The position numbers and the translations under genes were made by a program. Under the pieces are notes generated by a model. That model worked only from the letters and a program-made list of their open reading frames with translations. It ran no database searches and was not told the origin of the DNA. This document shows, piece after piece, positions 14,027-20,042 of a DNA stretch of 20,213 bases; within the stretch, counting starts at the first letter, position 1; the number at the start of each line of letters is the position of its first letter. This stretch comes from Oscillospiraceae bacterium (GTDB taxonomy: Bacteria; Bacillota; Clostridia; Oscillospirales; CAG-272), in assembly GCA_015065205.1 (NCBI GenBank), contig SVQS01000017.1, positions 1-20,213 of the forward strand, in the 5' to 3' direction.

Positions 14027-15814
14027 ATGAACATTACAAAAGACATCAAGTATATTGGCGTTAACGACCACAATATTGATTTGTTCGAGGGACAGTATAT
14101 CGTCCCCAACGGTATGGCGTATAATTCCTATGCTATCCTAGATAAAAAGATTGCTATTATGGATACCGTTGATGCCGCATTCACGCACGAATGGCTCGAT
14201 AACATTCAAAGTGCGCTCGGCTCACGCAAGCCAGACTATCTTGTGGTACAGCACATGGAGCCCGACCACTCGGCAAACATTGCAAACTTTCTTGCCGCTT
14301 ACCCCGAGGCAACCGTTGTCTCTTCTGCAAAGGCATTTGTAATGATGAAAAACTTCTTTGGCACCGACTACGCCGACCGCCGCATTGTGGTAGGCGAGGG
14401 AGATGTGCTTGACCTTGGCAAGCATAAGCTGACCTTTGCCACCGCTCCCATGGTGCACTGGCCCGAGGTTATCGTCACCTACGATAGCACCGATAAGGTA
14501 CTCTTCTCGGCAGATGGCTTTGGCAAATTCGGAGCTCTCGACGTCGAAGAGGATTGGGCTTGCGAAGCAAGACGTTACTACATTGGCATTGTTGGCAAAT
14601 ACGGCACACAGGTGCAGGCACTCCTGAAGAAAGCGGCAGGCTTGGATATTGCTATCATCTGCCCCTTGCACGGTCCCGTGCTCACCGAAAATCTCGGCTA
14701 TTATCTCGATTTGTATAACACGTGGTCGAGCTATCAACCCGAGGATGAGGGCGTTGTAATCGCTTACACCTCGGTTTACGGCAACACCAAAAAGGCTGTT
14801 CTGGCACTTGCCGACAAGCTCCGCGCCAAGGGATGCCCCAAGGTAGTTGTCAACGACCTCGCGCGTTGCGATATGGCAGAGGCTGTTGAGGATGCCTTCC
14901 GTTACAGCAAGATCGTTCTTGCAACCACCACCTACAACGCCGATATTTTCCCCTTTATGCGTACGTTCATCGATCACCTCACCGAGCGCAACTTCAGCAA
15001 TCGCGAGGTAGCATTCATCGAAAACGGTAGCTGGGCGCCTATGGCGACCAAGACCATGAAGGGTATGCTTGAAAAATGCAAGAACCTCACCTATGCCGAA
15101 AACACTGTCAAGATTCTTTCGGCTCTTAACGAGGAAAGCTCTGCACAGCTTGAGGCTCTCTCGGATGAGCTCTGCCGCGAATATCTTGCAATGCAAGGCG
15201 AGAACGTCAACAAGAACGATGCAAAGGCACTTTTCCACATTGGCTATGGACTTTATGTTGTTACCTGCAACGACGGCAAAAAGGATAACGGACTCATCGT
15301 CAACACTGTTACCCAGCTCACCGACACGCCCGCGCGCGTAGCGGTTACCATCAACAAAAAGAACTATTCGCACCACGTCATCAAACAAACGGGCAAAATG
15401 AACGTCAACTGCCTCACAACCGATGCACCTTTCAAGGTGTTTGAGTCCTTTGGCTTTGTCAGCGGCAGAACCGTTGATAAGTTTGCAGATTGTGAGCCTT
15501 TGCGCTCCGAAAACGGACTCGTGGTTCTTCCTCGCTATATCAATGCGTTTATCTCCCTTGAGGTAGAAAATTACGTTGATATGGATACGCACGGAATGTT
15601 CATTTGCAAGGTTACCGAGGCGCGTGTGATTTCGGATAAGGAAACGATGACCTACACCTACTATCAAGAAAACGTTAAACCCAAGCCCGAGACCGAGGGC
15701 AAGACAGGCTACGTTTGCAAGATCTGCGGCTACGTCTATGAGGGCGAAGAGCTCCCCGAAGATTTCGTATGTCCGCTCTGCAAGCACGGCCCTGCAGACT
15801 TTGAAAAGATCTAA
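14027..15814 (+). CDS. Flavodiiron protein fused to flavin reductase and rubredoxin domains
   Basis: A 595-residue three-part oxygen (or NO) reductase. Residues 1-240 are the metallo-beta-lactamase-like diiron domain, with ligands H76, E78, D80 and H81 (QHMEPDHS), H144, D163 and H215 all present. Residues about 243-385 are a flavodoxin domain with the FMN loop TSVYGNTKKA. Residues about 398-550 resemble the flavin reductase domain of high molecular weight rubredoxin (GYGLYVVTCNDGKKDNG). Residues 560-595 are a rubredoxin with C564/C567 and C582/C585. The fusion would carry electrons from NAD(P)H through flavin and rubredoxin iron to the diiron site in one chain. GAGAGG precedes the start, 30 bases after ldhA. 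The cytoplasmic enzyme protects anaerobes by reducing O2 to water. The choice between O2 and NO cannot be made from sequence. Confidence 0.95.
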   Translation: MNITKDIKYIGVNDHNIDLFEGQYIVPNGMAYNSYAILDKKIAIMDTVDAAFTHEWLDNIQSALGSRKPDYLVVQHMEPDHSANIANFLAAYPEATVVSSAKAFVMMKNFFGTDYADRRIVVGEGDVLDLGKHKLTFATAPMVHWPEVIVTYDSTDKVLFSADGFGKFGALDVEEDWACEARRYYIGIVGKYGTQVQALLKKAAGLDIAIICPLHGPVLTENLGYYLDLYNTWSSYQPEDEGVVIAYTSVYGNTKKAVLALADKLRAKGCPKVVVNDLARCDMAEAVEDAFRYSKIVLATTTYNADIFPFMRTFIDHLTERNFSNREVAFIENGSWAPMATKTMKGMLEKCKNLTYAENTVKILSALNEESSAQLEALSDELCREYLAMQGENVNKNDAKALFHIGYGLYVVTCNDGKKDNGLIVNTVTQLTDTPARVAVTINKKNYSHHVIKQTGKMNVNCLTTDAPFKVFESFGFVSGRTVDKFADCEPLRSENGLVVLPRYINAFISLEVENYVDMDTHGMFICKVTEARVISDKETMTYTYYQENVKPKPETEGKTGYVCKICGYVYEGEELPEDFVCPLCKHGPADFEKI

Positions 15815-15845
15815 AAAACAATATCATAAACAGGAGGATACTACT

Positions 15846-16226
15846 ATGTGTGAAAACAGATTTTACATTTGCGAAAAATGCGGCAATATCGTTGGCTTGG
15901 TCCACGACGGTGGCGTACCCATGATGTGCTGCGGCCAAAAGATGAAAAAGCTCGAGGCAGGCGTAGTTGAAGCCAGCCATGAGAAGCACATCCCCGTTGT
16001 TAGCGTTGAAGATAACGTCGTACGCGTTAGCGTCGGTTCTGTAACGCACCCCATGAGTGAGGAACATCACATCGCGTGGGTTTACCTGCAAACCAACCGC
16101 GGCGGACAAAGAAAGTGCCTGTGCACCACCGGCACCCCCGAGGTAACCTTTGCACTCTGTGACGAGACCCCCGTTGCTGTTTACGCTTACTGCAACCTGC
16201 ACGGCTTGTGGATGGCAGAAATTTGA
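15846..16226 (+). CDS. dfx: Desulfoferrodoxin (2Fe-superoxide reductase)
   Basis: Reduces superoxide to hydrogen peroxide without releasing oxygen. At 126 residues it is the two-iron class. The N-terminal desulforedoxin domain has Cys9, Cys12, Cys28 and Cys29 for centre I. The catalytic centre II has His48, His68, His74, Cys116 and His119, with the family's Glu46-Lys47 (HEKHIP) next to the site. AGGAGG lies 8 bases before ATG 15846. Gaps to the flavodiiron gene (31 bases) and to the free rubredoxin (38 bases) are short, and rubredoxin is the usual electron donor, so the cluster encodes a complete superoxide and oxygen defence chain. Confidence 0.97.
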   Translation: MCENRFYICEKCGNIVGLVHDGGVPMMCCGQKMKKLEAGVVEASHEKHIPVVSVEDNVVRVSVGSVTHPMSEEHHIAWVYLQTNRGGQRKCLCTTGTPEVTFALCDETPVAVYAYCNLHGLWMAEI

Positions 16227-16264
16227 TTCTAATTTTAAACTCAAAATAATAGGAGGAAAACAAA

Positions 16265-16426
16265 ATGAAAAAGTACGTATGTGACGCTTGCGGATGGGAA
16301 TATGATGAGGCTCTTGGCGATCCCGATAACGGCATCGCTCCCGGCACCAAATTTGAGGATCTTCCCGACGATTTCGAATGCCCCCTCTGCGGAGTAGGCA
16401 AGGATATGTTCAGCGAGGCTGAGTAA
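16265..16426 (+). CDS. Rubredoxin
   Basis: A 53-residue one-iron electron carrier. CDACGWEYDE (Cys6, Cys9) and FECPLCGVGKDMF (Cys39, Cys42) form the tetrahedral iron site, with DNGIAPGTKFEDLP between them, all typical of a standard rubredoxin. AGGAGG lies just before ATG 16265. It is the last gene of the cluster and the likely electron donor to the superoxide reductase and perhaps to the flavodiiron fusion, which also carries its own rubredoxin domain. A 10-bp hairpin starts directly after its stop codon. Confidence 0.97.
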   Translation: MKKYVCDACGWEYDEALGDPDNGIAPGTKFEDLPDDFECPLCGVGKDMFSEAE

Positions 16427-16631
16427 GCGTATCTGCTGTGCAGATACGCATCGATATAAATCCGCTGGCGCAGATTTTCGAGATACGCTGACGCGTTCGA
16501 TATGCGCTTGCGCGCTCGATATGCTCACTGCGTGAGCACGGATTTATATCATATCGAAATCGCCTTTGGCGATTATATCGAATTTGCCGTAAGGCAAATA
16601 TATCGAGCTGAGCGAAACGAAGCATATCGAT
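16427..16631. repeat. Nested array of inverted repeats with ATATCGA spacers
   Basis: About 205 bases are almost wholly palindromic. GCGTATCTGC (16427-16436) pairs with 16440-16449. GATATAAATCCG (16453-16464) pairs with CGGATTTATATC (16539-16550) as an outer arm. Inside are GCGC-TTGC-GCGC and GCTCAC-TGC-GTGAGC (16523-16537). To the right, AATCGCC-TTT-GGCGATT (16558-16574) and ATTTGCC-GTAA-GGCAAAT (16582-16599) are separated by direct copies of ATATCGA (16575, 16600, 16624). The left half carries the opposite strand, TCGATAT. It is non-coding and could fold into a branched RNA or cruciform. Function unknown. Confidence 0.85.
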
Positions 16632-16644
16632 AATTCAAATGATA

Positions 16645-16672
16645 AAAAAGCCACCTGAGAGGGTGGCTTTTT
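16645..16672. terminator. Bidirectional terminator between rubredoxin and the leftward membrane-protein operon
   Basis: AAAAA-GCCACC (16645-16655), loop TGAGAG, then GGTGGC-TTTTT (16662-16672). It has A-tract and T-tract on both sides, so it can stop transcription from the rubredoxin cluster and from the leftward operon ending at 16704. The same GCCACC/GGTGGC module occurs at 19078-19103. Confidence 0.9.
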
Positions 16673-16703
16673 GTGTGCGTTTTATTGAAGCGAACAACTC
16701 AAA

Positions 16704-17366
16704 TTAATGGGTATCGACAAACTGTTTTAACACCTTGGGTAACTCGTTTTTCTCGTAAATGATAAAGTCATCAAGCTCGCGCATCTTTTCAAGTCCGCCC
16801 TCGTCATAATTTTTTTCGACACCTTTTCGTGAATAGAAAAATACAACGTTATTACAATCTCGTCCTTGAATATTACGGTGAAATGTCTCAAGAATGAGTG
16901 ATTTTGCTTCCTCAACAGTCAAACAGTTATCGGTGTTTTCAAAATCAATATCCTCTTCCTCATCATCGTTATTTTCCAATGTTTCATCTTCTTCGTTTCC
17001 AAACCAAGAAAGCCAAAGCCCTTTGTCTTTAGCAAAAAAGAAAGGCAGACTAAAATCAAGCAAAATATCTTTGTAGATAAAATAGCCCGCAAACTCATAG
17101 TCTTCGTGCCATTTGATATATTCGATGGGGAGATTATTCTCTTTAATTGCCGTGTATGGAATATTATCTATATGCGGCATATCAAGCCATTTGTATTTAT
17201 GTGGGAAATCCTGTTGATATCGCGAGCGCTTGTATTTGACATAATCAATGGGAAATGTGATTAATTTGAAAAGCAAAAGCAGGAGAAAAAACGGCAAGAA
17301 GAAAAGAAAAACGATGGAGAAAATAATAAAATCCCCAACCTTTGATGTACACTCTTTGATTTTCAT
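16704..17366 (-). CDS. Hypothetical membrane protein with acidic central region
   Basis: A 220-residue protein I do not recognise. One strongly hydrophobic stretch (about residues 10-38, IIFSIVFLFFLPFFLLLLLF) should span the membrane. It is followed by a basic cluster (YVKYKRSRYQ) and a soluble domain of about 160 residues. That domain contains an acidic run (EEDETLENNDDEEEDIDFE) followed by a segment resembling a short alpha/beta fold. The ATG at 17366 is chosen for AAAGG seven bases upstream; an in-frame TTG at 17381 has no site. It is the last gene of a four-gene leftward operon, 11 bases after the lipoprotein gene. AT-rich codon use sets it apart from the uronate operon. Confidence 0.75.
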   Translation of the reverse strand: MKIKECTSKVGDFIIFSIVFLFFLPFFLLLLLFKLITFPIDYVKYKRSRYQQDFPHKYKWLDMPHIDNIPYTAIKENNLPIEYIKWHEDYEFAGYFIYKDILLDFSLPFFFAKDKGLWLSWFGNEEDETLENNDDEEEDIDFENTDNCLTVEEAKSLILETFHRNIQGRDCNNVVFFYSRKGVEKNYDEGGLEKMRELDDFIIYEKNELPKVLKQFVDTH

Positions 17367-17377
17367 AACACTACCTT

Positions 17378-17677
17378 TCAACGCTTCTTTTCACAAAAAC
17401 CTTTTCTGCCGCAGTTGGGGCATTTTACAACTCGTTTGCTGCCCGAATGGAAAGCTACCGAAAATTGATACCATTTGGGTTTTATCTCTGTTTTGCAATC
17501 GGGGCAAATGTAAGTTTCGGATAGTATAAAGATATACAGTACAACAAGCAAAAGGACAATCGGTATTACAACCAAATACCAGGGCATATCAATAACACTG
17601 CCAAACCAATTCACCTTACAAGAGGAAAGCAGGAGTGTTGACGCAAGTAGGGTTGTAACGAATAAAAGTTTTTTCAT
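17378..17677 (-). CDS. Small lipoprotein or membrane protein with a zinc ribbon
   Basis: A 99-residue protein. The N-terminus has a signal-like run ending in a lipobox-like LLSSC (Cys20), so it may be lipid-anchored. A second hydrophobic segment (residues about 32-53, PWYLVVIPIVLLLVVLYIFI) spans the membrane. The C-terminal third carries paired CPDC and CPNC motifs, 22 residues apart, as in a zinc ribbon. If Cys20 is lipidated, topology would need the zinc ribbon inside the cell. GGCGGTG lies seven bases before ATG 17677, a leader resembling that of the first gene of the operon. Not recognised as a named family. Confidence 0.75.
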   Translation of the reverse strand: MKKLLFVTTLLASTLLLSSCKVNWFGSVIDMPWYLVVIPIVLLLVVLYIFILSETYICPDCKTEIKPKWYQFSVAFHSGSKRVVKCPNCGRKGFCEKKR

Positions 17678-17702
17678 AGGTACACCGCCTTTCTAACTTT
17701 GG

Positions 17703-18146
17703 TTAAACAATTTTATGCTTTGCATATTTTTCAATCATTTGTTTTGTTCTTTTGTTTCTTGGGATGTCAAATTGTTTTGAAATAATATGTCCCTTGTAAT
17801 TCAAATGATAGATCAGTTCATATTTGGGTAAGTCTTTATATACTTCGCCCCATTTTAATTCTATAATGCTTTTGACAGCATACCAAGGGATGACTCGTCT
17901 GTGTTGAAAAAGCCAAATCGCGGTCAGTTCTTCTTTTGTAAAAACGAAGTATAGCGGGGAGAAGAATACACCTAGAGACATAGCCAAGGCAATAATAAGG
18001 AGTACAACTCCAATTTCAATATCTCCCGATTTGAAAAAGTCAATGGAAAAAGAAAGGCATACAACAAATGCCGCCAAAAATATGAAAATTTGACGATTGA
18101 AAACCAAAGTTTTTTCAATGAGATTGTTTTTTGGTTTGGTCATCAT
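17703..18146 (-). CDS. Hypothetical two-TM protein with PH-like C-terminal domain
   Basis: 147 residues from the ATG at 18146, chosen because AAAGG lies seven bases upstream; the next ATG three bases on is also possible. Two hydrophobic segments (about residues 18-35 and 45-67) form a hairpin in the membrane. A C-terminal part of about 75 residues follows, with alternating strands and a final helix (FVFTKEELTAIWLFQHRRVI, PRNKRTKQMIEKYAKH), the pattern of bacterial PH-like domains. The upstream gene in the operon has the same layout, so the two may be distant paralogues. No function is known to me. Confidence 0.75.
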   Translation of the reverse strand: MMTKPKNNLIEKTLVFNRQIFIFLAAFVVCLSFSIDFFKSGDIEIGVVLLIIALAMSLGVFFSPLYFVFTKEELTAIWLFQHRRVIPWYAVKSIIELKWGEVYKDLPKYELIYHLNYKGHIISKQFDIPRNKRTKQMIEKYAKHKIV

Positions 18147-18163
18147 TTCACTACCTTTCTTTT

Positions 18164-18673
18164 CTATAACCGTGCATTTTTCAGCCATTTCTTAATTTTG
18201 TGCATCTGTTCGTAATCGTGACGAGAAATGCGAAAATGATACGTTTTGTTGTTACGTGTTGCTATTCTAATAATATAAGAGCCACCGTTACGAGAGTACT
18301 CTTCTTTGTGTGCACTGTACTTGACGTTGTTGCGACAAACCGCAAAGCGCCCCGAAACAATGATCCAGTTGCGCGAGAGGTAAATCCCCCGAAGAATCTT
18401 TTTACTATCGCTACCCAAATTGCATTGATATTTTTTTACTTGGTCAGATATGATTTTTTTGAATCTTTCTCCGCGCCAAATAAGATACCCGATAGCAGCC
18501 AACACGGGCAGAATGGCTATCCAAGCGAGCCATAGATATTCCGGTGCATAAGCAATCGCGCTACCCAAAATGGGCAAGAAACAGAAAAAGAACAAAAGCA
18601 AAACCACCCAAAAATCCTTCCAAAAACCGATTTTTTGATGCTCCTTGATTTGCCGCTTGGTTTCTTCGTTCAT
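18164..18673 (-). CDS. Hypothetical two-TM protein with PH-like C-terminal domain, first gene of the operon
   Basis: 169 residues. A short charged N-terminus is followed by two membrane segments (about residues 22-43 and 47-66). A cytoplasmic part of roughly 100 residues (ILRGIYLSRNWIIVSGRFAV and RNGGSYIIRIATRNNKTYHF) ends in a basic helix (EQMHKIKKWLKNARL), suggestive of a PH-like fold. Its start lies 23-28 bases after a clear promoter (18696-18723). It is followed 17 bases later by a protein of the same layout. I cannot name a family. Confidence 0.75.
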   Translation of the reverse strand: MNEETKRQIKEHQKIGFWKDFWVVLLLFFFCFLPILGSAIAYAPEYLWLAWIAILPVLAAIGYLIWRGERFKKIISDQVKKYQCNLGSDSKKILRGIYLSRNWIIVSGRFAVCRNNVKYSAHKEEYSRNGGSYIIRIATRNNKTYHFRISRHDYEQMHKIKKWLKNARL

Positions 18674-18695
18674 GCCCTCACCGCCTTTCCATTTT

Positions 18696-18723
18696 ATTAT
18701 AGCATATTTCGGGGAAAAGTCAA
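18696..18723 (-). promoter_or_regulatory. Promoter of the four-gene membrane-protein operon
   Basis: On the minus strand, TTGACT (18718-18723) and TATAAT (18696-18701) are separated by 16 bases, just upstream of the first gene of the operon. The transcript would start around 18690 and run to the terminator at 16645-16672. Confidence 0.8.
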
Positions 18724-18764
18724 GGGAATTGAACTATTTGTTGATATGCTAGGATATTCGCTTT

Positions 18765-18849
18765 TGTAGATTTTTGGTGCATTCTTTGCCGTAGGGGAGG
18801 GGCTTGCTCCTCCCGGAAAAGTAATCTACAGAAAAAGTGGGAGCACCAA
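18765..18849. other. Interleaved inverted repeats that could form a pseudoknot
   Basis: TGTAGATT (18765-18772) matches AATCTACA (18823-18830), and TTGGTGC (18774-18780) matches GCACCAA (18843-18849). The two pairs cross each other (order A, B, A', B'), which is the layout of an H-type pseudoknot. A GGGAGG/CCTCCC hairpin lies between them. The part is non-coding and may belong to a small RNA or a dispersed repeat. Confidence 0.35.
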
Positions 18850-19060
18850 GGCACTCACCTACCGATCTCCGAGCGGCGCCCCCGAACCTAGCTCCACAAC
18901 GCTTTGCGTTGCGTAGTTGGGGAAGAAGATAGGATATTCGCACTACGTGCGAAAATTCCCACCGCTTGCCGCTTACGAGCGAGCTCGACGCGCTCTGCGC
19001 GGGGGAAACCGAACCTAATTCTGCGTCGCTTCGCTCGCAGAGCGAGCTTCGAAGCGACGA
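18850..19060. repeat. Gene-free, hairpin-rich intergenic stretch
   Basis: I see no convincing gene between 18674 and 19108. This part contains CAACGC-TTT-GCGTTG, TTCGCAC-TAC-GTGCGAA, CGCGC-TCT-GCGCG, and an imperfect stem from GTCGCTTCG (19025-19033) to CGAAGCGAC (19050-19058). A minus-strand frame of 123 codons crosses the whole stretch and even the tRNA end, but it lacks a ribosome binding site and is Arg/Ser/Gly-rich, as expected from palindromic DNA. Confidence 0.5.
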
Positions 19061-19120
19061 GTGCCGCAGCCAAACAGAAAAGCCACCCTCTCGGGTGGCT
19101 TTTCTGTTTGGCTGCGGCAC
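19061..19120. repeat. Perfect 28-bp-arm palindrome overlapping the tRNA-Gln 3' end
   Basis: Arms 19061-19088 and 19093-19120 are exact reverse complements around the loop TCTC. The inner part (GCCACCC/GGGTGGC flanked by A and T tracts, 19078-19103) is a normal terminator for the tRNA. The outer part of the right arm is the tRNA acceptor end with its CCA, and the left arm contains an exact 11-base copy of it (TGCCGCAGCCA, 19062-19072). Confidence 0.9.
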
Positions 19121-19184
19121 TAGGATTCGAACCTAGGAAATGACGGAGTCAGAGTCCGTTGCCTTACCGCTTGGCGACGCCGCA
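19109..19184 (-). tRNA. tRNA-Gln(CUG), CCA encoded
   Basis: Read on the minus strand, a 76-base cloverleaf. The acceptor stem TGCGGCG pairs with TGCCGCA. The anticodon stem ACGGA/TCCGT carries the loop CTCTGAC, which gives anticodon CUG (codon CAG, glutamine). The T arm has CCTAG-GTTCGAA-CTAGG. The discriminator base is G, and CCA is encoded at 19109-19111. A consensus promoter lies 17 bases upstream. Confidence 0.95.
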
Positions 19185-19200
19185 ATTATTCACAACGCAT

Positions 19201-19229
19201 ATTATATCACAACCAACTTCGTTTGTCAA
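19201..19229 (-). promoter_or_regulatory. Promoter of tRNA-Gln
   Basis: On the minus strand, TTGACA (19224-19229) and TATAAT (19201-19206) are perfect consensus boxes with a 17-base spacer, directly before the tRNA gene, as expected for a strongly expressed stable RNA. Confidence 0.92.
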
Positions 19230-19279
19230 TATCTTTTTAAAAATTTCTCTTTTTCTTTTTGTCAAGAAAGTTCGTGCAC

Positions 19280-19308
19280 TTGACAGTTTTCCCATTTTAT
19301 GATACAAT
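19280..19308 (+). promoter_or_regulatory. Promoter of the phosphopantetheinyl transferase gene
   Basis: TTGACA (19280-19285), a 17-base spacer and TACAAT (19303-19308), 36 bases before the start codon. It is divergent from the tRNA promoter. Confidence 0.85.
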
Positions 19309-19343
19309 AAACGCACACCCCAAAAAGAAAGGAGAGAGGAACG

Positions 19344-19958
19344 ATGATAAGACTATTTGGTTCGGCTTGCGGTGCGGATTTGGCATCCTTGCGCGCACAA
19401 ATTCCTGCACAATGGCTTCTGTCTTGGAATGCCTGCCACAAGGTGGGGAAGAATGAAAAAGCCGCTCTTTTGAGTTTAACAGCGCTCTCTCTTCTGCATC
19501 GCGCAGGCGCGGATGGAACGCTTTCCTATGATGATAATGGCAGACCGAGTTTTCTCGAGCGTACCTGCGATTTTAGCATCACGCACACGCAAAATCACGT
19601 TTTTTGTGCCTTGATTGATGGGGAAGATGCCTCTGCTCGCATCGGTATTGATGCCGAGAACCTCGACCGCCCCGACCTCTCCAACCTTGATGAAATGGCA
19701 AATCGTTGGTTCTCGGAAAACGAACAAAAAATCTTTTTTACATCTCCCTCAAAGGAAACTTTCTTGCGCATCTGGACACGCAAAGAGGCGTATGCCAAAT
19801 ACACAGGTGAAGGCTTACGCACGCTTTCCAAAGTTGACACCGAAACACTTACAAAAGAGGGAAGCATCCACTTTTTCGACTACCGTATAGACAATATTTT
19901 GATATCTGTCTGCGCGTCAAGCGGAGCAGAAATTCCGCAAGATTGCTGTGGATTCTAA
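19344..19958 (+). CDS. 4'-phosphopantetheinyl transferase, Sfp type
   Basis: Transfers the phosphopantetheine arm of coenzyme A to a serine of an acyl or peptidyl carrier protein, making it active. At 204 residues it has the length of the Sfp type, not the short AcpS. Motifs in order: GRPSF (66-70), FSITHTQNH (77-85), IGIDAE with the Mg-binding Asp103 and Glu105, and WTRKEAYAKYTGEGL (144-158) with Glu148 and Lys152. GGAGAGAGG precedes ATG 19344. No carrier protein, polyketide or peptide synthetase gene lies in the window, so its partner is unknown. It may serve fatty acid synthesis if the genome lacks AcpS. It has its own promoter and terminator and so appears monocistronic. Confidence 0.92.
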   Translation: MIRLFGSACGADLASLRAQIPAQWLLSWNACHKVGKNEKAALLSLTALSLLHRAGADGTLSYDDNGRPSFLERTCDFSITHTQNHVFCALIDGEDASARIGIDAENLDRPDLSNLDEMANRWFSENEQKIFFTSPSKETFLRIWTRKEAYAKYTGEGLRTLSKVDTETLTKEGSIHFFDYRIDNILISVCASSGAEIPQDCCGF

Positions 19959-19974
19959 TAACCAATAAAAATAT

Positions 19975-20006
19975 CGCCGCACCCAAACGGGTGCGGCGAG
20001 TTTTTT
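19975..20006 (+). terminator. Rho-independent terminator of the phosphopantetheinyl transferase gene
   Basis: CGCCGCACCC (19975-19984), loop AAAC, GGGTGCGGCG (19989-19998), then AG and six T residues. It lies 16 bases after the stop codon. The leftward gene to the right ends at 20043, so the region is convergent. Confidence 0.93.
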
Positions 20007-20042
20007 GTTGTTTGCCTTTTGTGATTATAAATTATGGAACTG

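Noticed and set aside
14222..15787. 521-codon open frame antisense to the flavodiiron fusion
   Set aside because: It is a shadow: the plus strand encodes an intact protein with all metal ligands, and the antisense frame has no recognisable motif or ribosome binding site.
16427..16631. CRISPR array
   Set aside because: The direct repeat is only 7 bases, the intervening units are hairpins and not unique spacers, and no cas gene is nearby.
18749..19120. 123-codon minus-strand frame in the palindrome-rich region
   Set aside because: No ribosome binding site, starts inside the tRNA 3' end, and is made almost wholly of inverted repeats.
19061..19120. Integrase attachment site at a tRNA 3' end
   Set aside because: The copy of the tRNA end is inverted and only 4 bases from the original, and no integrase is in the window. 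A direct repeat further away would be expected.
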